64,000 nucleotides of DNA from positions 351,001 through 415,000 of the forward strand of contig JARFJB010000754.1 of assembly GCA_036346205.1 (NCBI GenBank), given 5' to 3'. The stretch comes from Vesta saturnalis (Eukaryota; Arthropoda; Insecta; Coleoptera; Lampyridae). Position numbers and translations under genes: made by a program. Below are positions 47,879 to 61,112 of the stretch, one piece after another; positions within the stretch are counted from its first letter, which is position 1; each line of letters begins with the position of its first letter. Below the pieces are notes generated by a model. It was given only the letters and a program-made list of their open reading frames with translations. It made no database searches and was not told the origin of the DNA.

Positions 47879-49388
47879 TCAGGATGTTCTCGGGTTTGTC
47901 GGATTAAGCGCTGGTACCACGGGCAGGTTACTTCTTCTATCTCCAGGGAGATAAGTCGGTGGGGACTTATTGTCTTCGTGTAGTCGGGATAATGCGTCGG
48001 CCACGTTATTCAGGGCACCCTTCCGGTATTCTATCTGGAAATCGAATTGTTGCAACTCCATTATCCATCTTGCGAGTCGGGACGTCGGTTTTCGAGCGTG
48101 CGAAGCCATTTTAGACTTCTATGATCGGTAAGTACTGTAAATTGGTAGCCTTCTAAATATCCTTTTAGCTTTTGTATCGACCACACCACAGCCAGGCATT
48201 CTTGTTCGATAGTAGAGTAGTTTCTCTCGGCGGGATTCAGTGCTCTACTAATATATGCAATTACTCTTTCGTCGGGTACTTGTCCCTGCGTAAGAACAGC
48301 TCCGACGCCGGTCGTGCTGGCGTCTGTCTGTAACACAAGGTTGTGAAAAGTCTGGACAAGCTAACACTGGCGGGGCGGTCAATGCTTCTTTAATTTTGCC
48401 AAAAGCCTGATCCTGTCTTTCGGTCCATCTATATTTAGTGTTTTCTTCAACAATTCGGTCAGGGGTTGACTTAGTTGCGCAAATCCATTGACATACTTAC
48501 GATACCAGGATGCGAGACCCAAGAACTGGCGTAATTGCTTAACGGTGCGGGGGCGGGTATCTGGGTTATGGCGTCGATTTTCTCTGGGTCTGGTAAGATT
48601 CCTCGTGACGTAACTAAGTGTCCTAGGTATTTCAATTGGGTTCGACAGAAACAACACTTGTCGGGCTGTAGCTGAAGTCCGTTCTCGCGGAGTCGTTGAA
48701 ATACTTCGCGTAGGTTCTGTAAGTGTTCTTGGAAGGTCTTTCCCAGGACGATAATGTCATCTAAATATACAAACGCGCGTCCGACTAATTCGGGACCGAT
48801 CACGGTATCGAGGAATCGCTGGAAGGTAGCGGGGGCGGAATGAAGTCCAAACGGGAGAACTTTAAATTGGAACAATCCTCGTCCAGGTACTGTAAAGGCA
48901 GTAATTGGTCTACTTTCGTCCTCTAAGGGGACCTGCCAGTATCCTTGTTTTAGATCTAAGGTACTCACATAACCTGCTCCTCGTAGTTGATCCAATATTC
49001 CTTGAATATAGGGCAGCGGGTATGCGTCTTTTACGGTGACTTGGTTTACTTTACGATAGTCTACACAGAATCGGTATGAGCCTGTGGGTTTTTGACTAAT
49101 ACGACGGGGAGCTCAAGGACTGCGAGACGGTTCAATTATATCTTCTTCGAGCATCCTGTCAACTTCTTGGTTAATTATCTCCTGCATGACTGGATTGCGG
49201 GGATAATATCGTTGTTTTACCGGGAGTGCCGTAGGTAATAGGGTGATCCGGTGTATAACGTCCTTGGCTTTTCCTTTCACGTTTAAGAATTTTCCTAATT
49301 CTTCTTCTATAAATTCGTTGAGCAAGGGCAGCTGGTCCTTTTCTAGTCCTTGGATTCCGTTCAATCCTCCTTGGACGTAGCTTTGCAA
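47879..49388 (-). pseudogene. Gypsy reverse transcriptase and RNase H
   Basis: The RT N-terminal part is at 49388-49113 (RYYPRNPVMQEIINQEVDRM). The palm includes STLDLKQGYWQVPL and FVYLDDIIVLG, with the YLDD box at 48756-48767. The connection ends with ASWYRKYVNGFAQLSQPL. RNase H is at 48336-47879 (LQTDASTTGVGAVLTQGQVP, EQECLAVVWSIQKLKGYLEG, LTDHRSLKWL, ADALSRL). Breaks near 49110, 48530, 48350 and 48080 separate the pieces. Active-site residues look intact. Confidence 0.92.
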
Positions 49389-49449
49389 CGGATACGTATT
49401 CCTGAAATTTCTAATTGTTTCTGGTGAACATGGATAGCGGCCTGGAGAT

Positions 49450-49800
49450 GTTCAAGTACGTCTAGTCCGATCACGATGTCGGTAGACAACTGTGGTATGT
49501 AGTAACCGGTAGCTGGAGCGTTTGTTTCTCTATGTCGGCGGGGAAAATGTACAAGCCGCGGGTTTCTGCTAGTGAACTGTCAGCTAGGCGTACGGTTGCT
49601 GTTTGTAGCGTGCTCGGATATACTTGGTTATTGATCAATAAGTTCTTTACTTTCTCTCCTATATACGTTCTCGATGCTCCGGTGTCGATTAATGCATTAA
49701 CAGGTGTATTAAAGATTACAATCTTAAGAAATAATCTGTCGTCAGAGGGACGGTGGGACCATTCATCTGGTTTTCCTGGTTAAATTGTGCCACGGTTTGC
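49450..49800 (-). pseudogene. Gypsy aspartic protease
   Basis: VNALIDTGASRTYIGEKV, with the DTGA active site at 49675-49686, lies between gag and RT as expected for Gypsy. A following LADSSLAETRGLYIFPADI region continues the fold. It has no start codon of its own and probably is expressed by frameshift from gag. Confidence 0.8.
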
Positions 49801-49879
49801 AGCCAAGCGTGCCATTCGGTCGAAGACATTCTCTTTCCAGGTCTGGAAGCCGGGGTGATTAAAGTTTCCTGGTTGTTCT

Positions 49880-50932
49880 TTACCGGCGTGAACAGTTTTC
49901 CGACTTCGGGCAGGGGCAGTCACGAGATAACACATCTGTCTTTCCACATCTAGAACAAAATGCTTTGAAGGGACCTCTACAATGAACCTTCAGGTGTCCA
50001 GGTTTTCCACATCGCCAACAGACGTCTTGTCTATTGTACGAGGTCGTCTCTGGTGCTGGTCTTCTTACGGTGACAACAGTAGTTTCAGGGGACCGGGCTG
50101 GTGGTTTATCGGTTGCAGGAGTTACGCTATTGAAATGTACTTTCGGTCGGTTATAACTGGGAGACGGAGAATGCGTTGGTGGTGGTAGCATTTCAAATTG
50201 TGTAGCTAGTTCCAGGAGTCCGGTCAGGTCGGTAAAATCGTGCTGTCGTATGTAATATTTGTACTCTACCTTCAGATTATCGTAGATTCGTTGTAGTTGA
50301 GCTTCCGGGGACAGGTTTCCGTGACGTCGCGTTAGTGTCAAGATGGCTGTAACATATTCAGAAGCTTTTTCTCGTGGTCTTTGCAATCTGTTTCTTATCT
50401 CTTCTTCCAATTTAAATTGATGGCGTGTCGGTAAGAATTGTAATCTAAAACTTTTAAGAAAGTCTTGCCAGGTCGTCCAGGATCTTTGATTGTTTCGGTA
50501 CCACAATAAGGTTGGTTCTTTTAATAGCTCCGGGAGTGCGAGTAAAAGATCGTTGTCTGCGATGTTGTAACATGCTTGCAATTCTTCGATTCTTTCAAGG
50601 AACGAAATCGGGTCACTTATCCCATCGTATTTTACACCCCATTTGCGTATACGATCGCAAATGTCTGCGCGTCTGGTTTCTGGGTGACCGGTAATATTTT
50701 CTGTCGGTGGTGACGGTATTTGAACGGTGGGTGTAACAATTGTGGATGTGTGTGCGGTGACTTGACCTTCTCCGGTGCGTATGTATTTCACTAAACGAGC
50801 TCTTAATGCCTCGACGTTTCCTCCAGTTTCCAGTTTATATTTACGGGCTTCTTCCGTTAACTCTTCTTTCTTCAGGTGGTAGATCCATCCTACCTTCGTG
50901 TCCGTTTCTTCTGTAATCCTCGGTATACTCAT
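49880..50932 (-). CDS. Gypsy gag with SAP-like motif and zinc knuckles
   Basis: The 350-aa frame has a start at 50932. Residues about 21-55 resemble a SAP motif (LTEEARKYKLETGGNVEALR). The middle holds a retrotransposon gag capsid region (LLWYRNNQRSWTTWQDFLKS, REKASEYV). The C-terminus has a CCHC knuckle (CWRCGKPGHLKVHC) and a second knuckle in which Val replaces the His (CSRCGKTDVLSRDC). The protein packages element RNA; a SAP motif suggests chromatin or nucleic acid association. It is the only intact frame of the element. Confidence 0.9.
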   Translation of the reverse strand: MSIPRITEETDTKVGWIYHLKKEELTEEARKYKLETGGNVEALRARLVKYIRTGEGQVTAHTSTIVTPTVQIPSPPTENITGHPETRRADICDRIRKWGVKYDGISDPISFLERIEELQACYNIADNDLLLALPELLKEPTLLWYRNNQRSWTTWQDFLKSFRLQFLPTRHQFKLEEEIRNRLQRPREKASEYVTAILTLTRRHGNLSPEAQLQRIYDNLKVEYKYYIRQHDFTDLTGLLELATQFEMLPPPTHSPSPSYNRPKVHFNSVTPATDKPPARSPETTVVTVRRPAPETTSYNRQDVCWRCGKPGHLKVHCRGPFKAFCSRCGKTDVLSRDCPCPKSENCSRR

Positions 50933-51057
50933 TCTGAAACAATTTGTTATTATTCCTGAAAAATGTATATATAAAATTAATTTAGTGTTGCCCGGCTTCT
51001 AGTGTTCCTCGGTTGTTTCTGTAACAGAATTTATCTATTGTTCAATGTGTTTTTCGG

Positions 51058-51077
51058 AGCCCCACGTTGGCCGCCAA
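51058..51077 (-). other. Gypsy primer-binding site candidate
   Basis: Directly inside the 5' LTR the element sense reads TTGGCGGCCAACGTGGGGCT, close to the TGGCGCCCAACGTGGGGC-type site of many Gypsy elements. The matching tRNA was not determined. Confidence 0.6.
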
Positions 51078-53069
51078 TATAAAGTTCGGCTCAGTTACTT
51101 ACTCGCTCATTACTATTATTAATTAATAGTTCTTACTTTTCCCCTTATCTAGCTCAGTCGGAATTTTGTACTTGCAAAATTGGGATCGGGGTTCGTTAAT
51201 CAGGCTCTTAACACGTTGAACAAATAGATTACACAGATTCATATATATATTTTATTCCCTATTTAATTATATTTCTATATTATGTAACTTAAGATATAAA
51301 TACAGGCAAATTTGTAACTCTTCCTTCTCCAGGTGGTCTTTAGGCGCCAGCTGTATAATATCTCACGTTCGGGTGTCAAATGTAATGACTTCCTCGGTTG
51401 ATCTGCAGTCAGGTGGTCCTCTGTAGTTTCTGTAACGTGACGTTAATAGAAGGGTTGGGGTTTTGATTGTTAGTTTTGTCTTTTAACTGTTTTAATTTAT
51501 ACTGGTTAATTTTTAATATAAATAAATTAATAAATAATTTTACCTAAATACGTCCCTGTATAAAATACAGAAGCAGGTAGTCAGATAACGCGATATAAAC
51601 ACGTGCGCGATAAGATGGGTTCAATACTCGGCCTTTAAAATATAATCGATATTTTAAAGAGGTCGTTTAAAAGTGTAAAGTTTTATACCTGCTTTTCTTA
51701 TGAGAATAAACTCAGTCCCATTTACATTCAATTTTGCCCTTTTAAATAAATGAAAGCTTTTCTTATAAGAATAGCGTTTATACGGTAGCTGCGGAATTTA
51801 TATTTCTTTTACGATATTAATTATCTTATACCGGTTTTTATTTAAACAAAATAAAATTACAAGCTTTTGTTATGTTGGCCGTGTTTTAAAATATAAAACC
51901 TTCGTTTTCTATTTTAAAATAAAATCCTTTCTTCGCGTTTAACAATCACGATATTGTTTATTTAAGACAGGAAACTATCAGGTAGTCTCTGGTTTACGGG
52001 TAACAATCTTAATGCTTGTGAAAGGTGCAACTTACGTTCTTACGATAGCGGTGGTGGTGGTTTCGTTTACTTTACGGGTGGTGGTTTTAACTACTAACGG
52101 ACACGTCTCGTGTTTGCGGTTACGTTTCTATATTACTGGATTTACGGCGTTAACGAGGTGTTCTACTCAATCTTCCGACGAGGTTTCAATTACAGGTATC
52201 TGGCGGTCGATGGTACGTTTGTCGAGGTGTATTGCGTGGTGGTGTTTGTGTAAATTTGTGTAGGTTGATCTCCTTCTGTAGCAATCTGGGCAAACCACCC
52301 GTTATACTAAACAGTAGGATTTCGTTCGGTCTAATGGAATGTCGGGCAACTACCCTTCAAACTCCACTGTGTAGGTGTGTATATGTCTGATACTAGAAGA
52401 AATACGTTTGGTAATAGAAGAGTATGTCGAGCTTACAACCCTGCATACCCCTATAACCAGGTATCTCAACTTACGTACTTTCAACGTTAGATTTCTGCAA
52501 CGTCTAACCCCTTTTAACTTCGGTGATGCTATCAAGTCGCGGAATCGCGGTTTCTACTCGGACGACGGTTTCAGGCGGCTGGTTTACAACAGGTAGTAGT
52601 CGGCGCGAATGCGATTTATAGCACACGGTAAAGAAAAAGGAAAAACTCTCTTTTAGCAGCGCGTGCCGCGTTTTTTATATATAATTCGCAAGGGTGGTTA
52701 CTAAACTTTTTGGTGAGCTTCCGTAAGCCTGGATTGGTGGAAGATGCTCTGACGTATCAAAACTTGTAAACGTTTTGGGATTTTACGTCTGGAGGAGGAT
52801 GCATGATTAATTATTGTGCAATTATATGCAACGTTATGAAATCTGTTTAATTTTTACTAGAATTTCTACGAATCTTTATAATGTCTTGCACCTGTGCATT
52901 TAGCGCGTCACGTTATTTTACTAAATTCTGTGAATCGGTATTGGTATTTTACTTAGCAAATAATTAATCATGATAGGAAAATTTTATAAAGGACGGCGTC
53001 TTGTTAATAAACTTTGGGAACTAATTAAAAATAATAATAAATCAGGATGTCTGACGGCGTCCCTTTACA
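51078..53069 (-). repeat. Gypsy 5' LTR (1.99 kb)
   Basis: This is the upstream LTR in element sense, nearly identical to 43978-46067 but with one copy of the 119-bp unit. Small open frames within it are shared by both LTRs and have no recognised product. Confidence 0.93.
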
Positions 53070-53384
53070 CAAGTAGAACACTTTTGGGACGTATCACGTA
53101 TAATATCTTTTAATAGGCACAGTGTTGTGCCGTAAACATCATATTATTCAGTTTACATTTGTATAACAAGAACTCTTAATTTTGTAACAATCGTATAATT
53201 TTGATTTACAAATATAAACATTATTTTTGAATAGTCATGTTAAACGTACGTATTAGCATTACTTATTTGTAAGCGCGGTATATCAAAGTTATTCGTTGAC
53301 GTGTGATTTTTCGAACTGCTTACATTATAATGGGTTTCTGCTATAATTTATTTTTTTGAGTTACCTGATTTAATATTCTGTTAG

Positions 53385-53970
53385 CTATATTAACCTTATT
53401 CTGATCTGAGATGAACTAGAACCACCATATCGTTTTAAGTTTATGATGTTAGCTCCTTCATTAGTTAAAAAGTCGCCATGCTACGCCTAAAACAATGCTC
53501 TGAGTATTCTTTTGAATTTTGGCAATCTCAAAAATGTAGCTATTTTGGAAGGAGCACTACCTACAGTATGTATGCCTACAGATTGTTTATTACATTTTCC
53601 TTTATTGTAATTAATAACGAGTCGTCGATGAGGAACGTTGGTTGGGTGTACCGCTATATACTCCCTATACAAATTTAGCTCTTTCTCCCCATCAATAATA
53701 ATCAATGGTCTTGAATTGTTTGTTTTGGTGTTTAGCATTCAAATCTAAAGGAATTTTGTTGTCTTCTATGTCGTCGTTTAATCTATCAGTGATTTCTTCT
53801 CGTCAACTTGCTCCAGTATAACCCATAATCAACAAAACTTTAGACATTAGATATTGTTCATCTGAAGCTTATACCAAGAACTTGTCGAGTACTCTCTACT
53901 TCTTTGCTTTATACCCTACGGATTTTTTTTTCATAAACGCTGTTAATTTTGTAAAATTTAAAAAAGGATG
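53385..53970 (-). pseudogene. Crypton-like tyrosine recombinase remnant, copy 2
   Basis: This is the partner of 5700-6300. The N-terminal frame (NNSRPLIIIDGEKELNLYRE and on) is open to 53487, but a shift after FLRLPKFKRIL destroys the HCFRR box in that frame. Confidence 0.7.
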
Positions 53971-54913
53971 AAATAAGGGTTTGTTGTGGTTACTAATTCA
54001 CCCCAAATATCATTTATACTTCTAATGTCAACTAGAAGATTTTGAGCTAGCCAGTCGGAGATTAAATGGGCTGGTTTCTTAAAACATTGATTTACTTTAA
54101 TTTAAAAAATGTGTAGTTAGATATGTTCGCTTTCCAACATTGATGTAGCTTCAACCTGTAAATAAATCTTAAAATATCTCGGACGCCTACTTATTTTATG
54201 GAAAACAAGTAAACCTTAAGTGTAATAAATTTAAAACTAAAAAACAATAACAAGGTTTATTATGTATAACTACAAATCAAGTTATAAGGTAGAAAAAAAC
54301 TAAAGACTAATGTTAGCAAACTTGGATTAACTTGAAAATTACTTATTAATTAAGGCTTAGAAGTGAGATAAATTGCAGTACGTTTTCATTGTGGTTGTCA
54401 CTGTTATACTGTTACCGATAACCAAATGCTGTTGTATACACGCTTTTAAATTTGACAAAGGGCTGCTGGTGGCGCCCTCTGGAAGATATATTAAAATTAT
54501 GATAAAATCTTGATTTCTCGTCATAGAAAACCTCTAAATACCAAATTTCATGCAAATCATGTCATTGTTAAAATAGATACTTGTTTAAAAAATAGTTTAA
54601 AAAAATAATAACTTTGACACCCTGTATTTCGGAAACTATCAACTTTTAGACTAAGGTAAATTGGGCTAGATCCCCATATCGTAGTCTCATGAATTTGTCG
54701 TTGTATTTTATACAAACATTTCAGGAACACCCTGTATTTTCAAGAAAAAAATTACAATTTGCAATTTCGGCATTCTCTGATAACTAATGTTTCTTTTATA
54801 TAATGATTCATTCACCTTTTTGTTTATAGTTAAAAGACTTTTTAGCTAACTGGTTACGTACAGAAACGGGAAGCGGTGGGAAAAAAAGGGGAGACCGAAG
54901 GGTCGCTACTCAC

Positions 54914-55031
54914 CTGCTGATGGAAGGAATTGCTGGTCAGTCGGTTCGTGTCGGGGTCAAGAGAATTCCGGTAGAGATAAGGGCGCCAGGAGCCGCTTCC
55001 CCAAAAGCATAAATCACCTTTATCCCAGCTC
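54914..55031 (-). CDS. Candidate internal exon of unknown gene (right copy)
   Basis: A 118-bp segment has AG acceptor (TATATAG) and a consensus CAG|GTGAGT donor. It is fully open in one frame: SWDKGDLCFWGSGSWRPYLY, then RNSLDPDTNRLTSNSFHQQ. The left copy has the same length but ends in TAG. Composition and borders look like a real exon. The gene and other exons are not identified. Confidence 0.5.
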
Positions 55032-56924
55032 CTATATAACGATGTCTAAAAGAGGCGAAAAGGTAACAAAAGGAAATGAGAAACCAATAAGAAAAAAAGA
55101 ATGTTAAATCAAATAAAAAAATACCTATATAAATAAAACCCGTTTCAAAATAGACAATTTTGTACACAAAGACAAAGAAATTGGAAATTAATGTCCAAAA
55201 CGAGGTAACTACACAATTAAACAAGTAGTTAAATTTATAAGTATCAACGTGTAGATGCGTTCAGTAATTTAAAATTTAAAGAAAAAAAATGACAATACAC
55301 GCTTATTAAATTATTTAGTTTAAAGTTGAAAGTAACAAAGAAATTTTATAATAGGTTAAAAAGTAGATAAATATGAACCTGATTAATTGCGAAAAGCCTT
55401 ACTAAAATAATGCAGGCTTTCTATAAGGAAAAAGTTAATATAGAAAATGATAATTTAATTCAGAATACTTGCTATGTCCTAACAATAATTCAAATTAATG
55501 TAATTTCAAAGAGAAAGTTAAAAAAACAGATAAAATTTAATCAATTACACCAATATTCAAATTCAAAGTTTAAACATATTGAACTAAATTACCGTGCACA
55601 GGTTTGTTTGATAGTTAATACGTCGCAAACGTTAAAAGATAAAAATAATGGCAGACTGCTGATTAAAAAGCGGTAGTTAAAGAACATTTTACACAAAAAT
55701 TAAAGATCTAATGAAAAAGTAAGTAATTCAGTAATAATGTAATACACAATTTTTAACAGTTTTAATTATAGATGCACACAGAAAAAAAATAAAGGGAAAT
55801 GATGAGAAGAAACGGATTTCAAATAAAGTTCCAGATAAATACTATTTTAGTTAGATAAAGGATGTACTCTAATAGTTTGTTATTTTATTATTACGGAATG
55901 GAGCAGAAAGGAGTCGTGGAATAGGTTACTTATATAAAAAATTGGGGGGGGGGGGATATGGTTAAAATCTCCTGACCTTTGTCGATTTCTAAACTAATGG
56001 TTGATGGTCTACTTAAGTTATTCTTCTATGTAGTGAACCAAACGGTTATAAAGATGGAATTTCTAGATAATTTACGCACATACACAGGTACAGATGGTCT
56101 AATCTTAAACTTAAACTTGACCTGAATGTTACACTTCAAAACTGCAATAGGTGAAGAAAACAATTAGTATTCAGCACTCTCGCATAGAACTCGTATAGGG
56201 TATGAGTTGCTCTGAACTTGTTACAGAATATACCATTCGATAAGATCCCTTTAATCTAGTAAGTAAATGCTTTGTAGGTCTGTAGTTATTAAAAGTAATT
56301 TTCAGTAGTAATATAATAGGAGAGTGGGAATAATAAAAATAATTAGATACATTCTTGTTTTGTTGCTTATTACCAAGCAATAAACACGAGGGCCCATAGA
56401 GGTCGAGGGACTGTTGCTAAACAACAACAAGCCCGAGAAGTAATCTGTCTAATTATTTTCTAATTTATTCTCACTCTCGAGTTATATTTGACTAGATGAT
56501 TTGTAGACTCATATATTTTATTTAAGCACATGAGTAGAATTATAATAAATACCTGTGTCAAAACAAAAAAAAAAAAATTTAGAACAAGAATTTTACCGCA
56601 ATAATCACTAGAGAGTATTCCTAGTAAAAATGACAGGATTGGTTTTGACGTATAGATGTGACTAAAAATAAAATCATTGGCTTTTAAAAACGTCAAAAAA
56701 CAATTATGCTTTAATACGCTCGTACTTGCGTGGTCGCGTAATTGAGAGATCGATTGCTTGCGTGCTAACGTAATTGCACGCTTACGCATGAGAACTTCGG
56801 TTTTATACTAGTCAAACTTTAGGTAAATCACAACTTAAACAATTTTTTGGTCGAATTCCATTCCAACGCTGATAAATACTCATAATTTTACTGGAAACAC
56901 TTTTTTTTTGTCTAGAAAAGTGAA

Positions 56925-57270
56925 CTTGCGCAGACGTTTAAGGAGTTGTTGACGATGGTACAAAACAAACCTGATACTTTTCCGCATATGCCGCTTTGTG
57001 ACAATAAAGGGGAATACATCACTTGCAATGTTAGAGACTTTTGTTCACACCAAGGTATTAAATTGGAATATACTGTATCAGAAACCCCAAAGCACAATGG
57101 CATTACTGAAAGGAATAATAGGGCCCTGTTAGAAAAAACTAGATGCTTGATGTTTGAACCAATCACGAAAATAGATTTGGGGGGTGGGGCAATTGCCACA
57201 GCAGAATAGTGATTAAATCATCTACCTACGTCGGTATTATCAAATGTAGGGAATATTTTAAGATATGAAT
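56925..57270 (+). pseudogene. Ty1/copia integrase fragment, copy 2
   Basis: This is the partner of 9525-9870. It is open from about 56938 to the stop at 57209: CDNKGEYITCNVRDFCSHQG, YTVSETPKHNGITERNNRAL and TRCLMFEPITK. Relic residues LNHLPTSVLSN continue past the stop. It contains the second Asp and the Glu of the integrase core only. Confidence 0.8.
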
Positions 57271-58155
57271 GAGATATCGAGATGCGGTTTTCACTAACCT
57301 ACTTAGGGATGATTTGATCTCATTTTTATGAAAAAAAAAATCATATGGTTGCATTTAATTTTTTAGAGAATTTTGCAAATTTTCTGATATATCAAAAAAC
57401 GCTCTCTAGCGTCATCACTAAAAATTAGACATATTACGGGTAAGATGGATTTGATGGAGCAATAAATGCTCTTTCCAACGAGACTAAGTTTATTAAAATC
57501 AGTTCAGTCATTTAGGAGTTACAGCTGTTTATTTAAAAAATCACTGAATCACCCCCACCACTTTATTTTAATAGATACGTCAAACAAAAATTACTCGAAT
57601 AAAACTGAGCTTTAAAAAACATATAATTTTTTGATACATGTACTAGGTGGATTTCAGTAAAAAATCACTTTAAAAGTTTAGGATGGCGGATGCGCCCTCT
57701 CGCGGTCATCTTGCAAATTTGAAAATATTTTCCACGGTCTTTTTTTGGCCACTTTGGTAATAAAATGTTTTACCGCAAATCTCTACGACGAATAGTTTCC
57801 GAGAAACAGCACTTTGCATTCTTATCTAGCCACCCGGTACATTCAATTGCAAAAATGCATTTCCTGAAATTTAAAATGTAATAAAAATGTAAATTAAACA
57901 CGGAAATAATTTTTGCGCTGTTTATTAGGCATTGATGTAAAATCCGAACATTAAGAGAATAGATCCTTAATTAATGTAAATTATATAGCGCTTATTATAT
58001 TATCTTAAACAATTTCACCTATAAAATGATTTACTTTAGTGCAGAATGCACTTACTTAATCATCTAAAATTTGAAAAGTATAACATAACTTAAGTGCAAT
58101 GTAATGATTTTCTTTCCTCTTATACAATTATGTAGAATGTCGGTGGGATCCTTAC

Positions 58156-58214
58156 TATATAATACGCTTTAGTTCAAATAACTGGCATAATAACAGTAAC
58201 GTTCGTTATCAGTT
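58156..58214 (+). promoter_or_regulatory. Tweedle gene core promoter candidate, copy 2
   Basis: The initiator ATCAGTT at 58208-58214 and TATATAA at 58156-58162 have the same arrangement as at 10741-10799. Confidence 0.5.
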
Positions 58215-58229
58215 CAGTAAAAGCACAGA

Positions 58230-58943
58230 ATGAAGGGACTAATTGTGGTAAGTATTAAAATGAAAAATAAATATGATTACTTTGAAATTTGATTTTAGAT
58301 CACGCTGTCGTTAGTAGCTTTAGCTAAGTGTCGACCAGATGCGCCTCAGTTCCCACCCTCTGCTGGTTATTTACCTGCCGGTCCTGGAGACCATGCCTTA
58401 AATTTTGGATACGGAGGATATGATAGCCAGCTCGGAATTAATAATATTGGCCAAGATCAAAAACATGTATACTTCTTTGCTGGTCCTGATAATGACCAAT
58501 ATTCACGATTCAGAATTAACGTTATTCCAGCAGCGCATAAAAATACCAAAATTATTTTCGTAAAGGCACCGTCACATAAGGGTATAATTCCTGAAGTTAT
58601 ATCTCCACCATCACACTCAGAAGATAGGACTTTAGTATACGTTTTGGTTAAAAAACCACAAGACGGATCAATTACAATTCCTGCCGGTGTTGGTGTTCAT
58701 CATGCCAAGCCACAAGTTTTCTTTATCAAATATAACAATAAAAACGATGCAGCACCACAAGTGAATACAGGTATACAAGGAGGACCAGTAGGATCACCTG
58801 TTTCTGATGTAGGCAATGAGAATGCTTTTGTCAATACCTTAAGTTCTGGAATACATGACGGTCACACCACTCATGGTTCTCATGATGTAATAAAACCTGG
58901 TGTACAAACTTATGGACCATCTGGTGTAAGTGGGCCATATTAA
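58230..58943 (+). CDS. Tweedle (DUF243) cuticular protein, copy 2
   Basis: Exon 1 is 58230-58247, the intron is 58248-58298, and exon 2 is 58299-58943. The product is 220 aa with the same signal peptide and DUF243 blocks as copy 1 (KHVYFFAGP, IIFVKAPSHK, LYVLVKKP, KPQVFFIKY). Four replacements separate the copies: A to P at residue 25, L to V in the LYVL block (TLLYVL to TLVYVL), A to T in the NAGIQGG segment, and I to V at 203. All are conservative or outside the core, and the splice sites and start are unchanged. Both copies therefore look functional. They could be recent paralogues or two haplotypes placed in one contig. Confidence 0.95.
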
Positions 58944-59054
58944 AGATAAATCTAGATTTATTACACGTTTAATTATTCCTAAATTTATATTAAAGTGTAA
59001 GATTGAATCTACGAACTAGTCTTTAGGCACACTAAGAAATATGTAAGAATCTTT

Positions 59055-59060
59055 AATAAA
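59055..59060 (+). terminator. Polyadenylation signal, Tweedle copy 2
   Basis: AATAAA, conserved with 11640-11645. Confidence 0.55.
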
Positions 59061-59482
59061 TGTTGGAATCATAAACTTTTTAAAGACTAAAATGGAGTAT
59101 TTACAATTTTCCTGTATCAATTCAGTGATTGTTGGGAAACAAAAGTCAATCACACGTTTGCCATCAATTTAAAATATCTACGCCAAGCACTGGATGAAAC
59201 CATTTGCATGTATAAATATAACGCTTAAACGTGATTTGATCTGAATGAGCATTATTAATGAATTGGACCACAAATTTTATATAATTATTTATTTCTCTAC
59301 TCGTTTCAACACAGCATGTATCATTATCAAAAGAAAATACATAAGTGGAGAAAGAAACAATTATATAAACGAAATTGTGGAATCAATTGTGTTTAAAACA
59401 TCAGTGCTATTAAATATAGAATTCCACGAAGTAAGGTTAAAGAATATAAACATAAATTTTGAGTTTAACAATATATGCAAAT

Positions 59483-60412
<930 letters not shown>

Positions 60413-60443
60413 ATAATTAATAACGGCTGTATAAGTTTAACGT

Positions 60444-61112
60444 AATTTTTTAGTATAACAGGGATGCAGCCTAAATTAAATTGACAACTATTTATACATC
60501 AATTTGAAAGCTTTCGGAAATATTTATTCCTTCTTCAGTCAAAACTAAAATGATAAATACAATACTAAATAAATATAACATTATTGCTTACTGTATGTTA
60601 GATTATAATGAGATTGGCAAACACAAAAAATTAAATATCATTGAAATGTAATATAATTATGACAACTAAAACTGTAACTATAACGATTAACAACAAGGGA
60701 ATACGTATAAAATTTTTTGTTAACAATGCAATCTGTTGTTAATTGTTAAAATATTTGAATATATAACACTTAAATTTTGAGTATCAGTTTTTTTGTTTAA
60801 TGTGTTAGGTTCTCTATTAATATAAAGCATTTCTAAAAATAAACGTTTGAAATAATTATTTTCTGTGGTTAATTTATAGTTATAGTTACAGTTTTAGTTG
60901 TCATAATTATATTACATTTCAATGATATTTAATTTTTTGTGTTTGCCAATCTCATTATAATCTAACATACAGTAAGCAATAATGTTATATTTATTTAGTA
61001 TTGTATTTATCATTTTAGTTTTGACTGAAGAAGGAATAAATATTTCCGAAAGCTTTCAAATTGATGTATAAATAGTTGTCAATTTAATTTAGGCTGCATC
61101 CCTGTTATACTA

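Larger units (their letters stand above)
43978..53069 (-). mobile_element. Gypsy (Ty3) LTR retrotransposon, 9.1 kb
   Basis: The order on the minus strand is LTR, primer-binding site, gag, protease, RT, RNase H, integrase, Pro/Arg-rich tail, LTR. The LTRs are about 2 kb. No envelope gene is present between integrase and the 3' LTR. The left unit holds the empty site, so it inserted after the segmental duplication. Nearly identical LTRs also point to a young insertion. Confidence 0.95.
53072..59482. repeat. Segmental duplication, right copy, block D
   Basis: This is the partner of 5399-12070, resuming at once after the Gypsy element and ending at the site where the left unit has the pogo insertion. 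Stretches at 55.3-56.2, 56.2-56.9 and 57.3-58.1 kb show no recognised gene. Confidence 0.93.
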
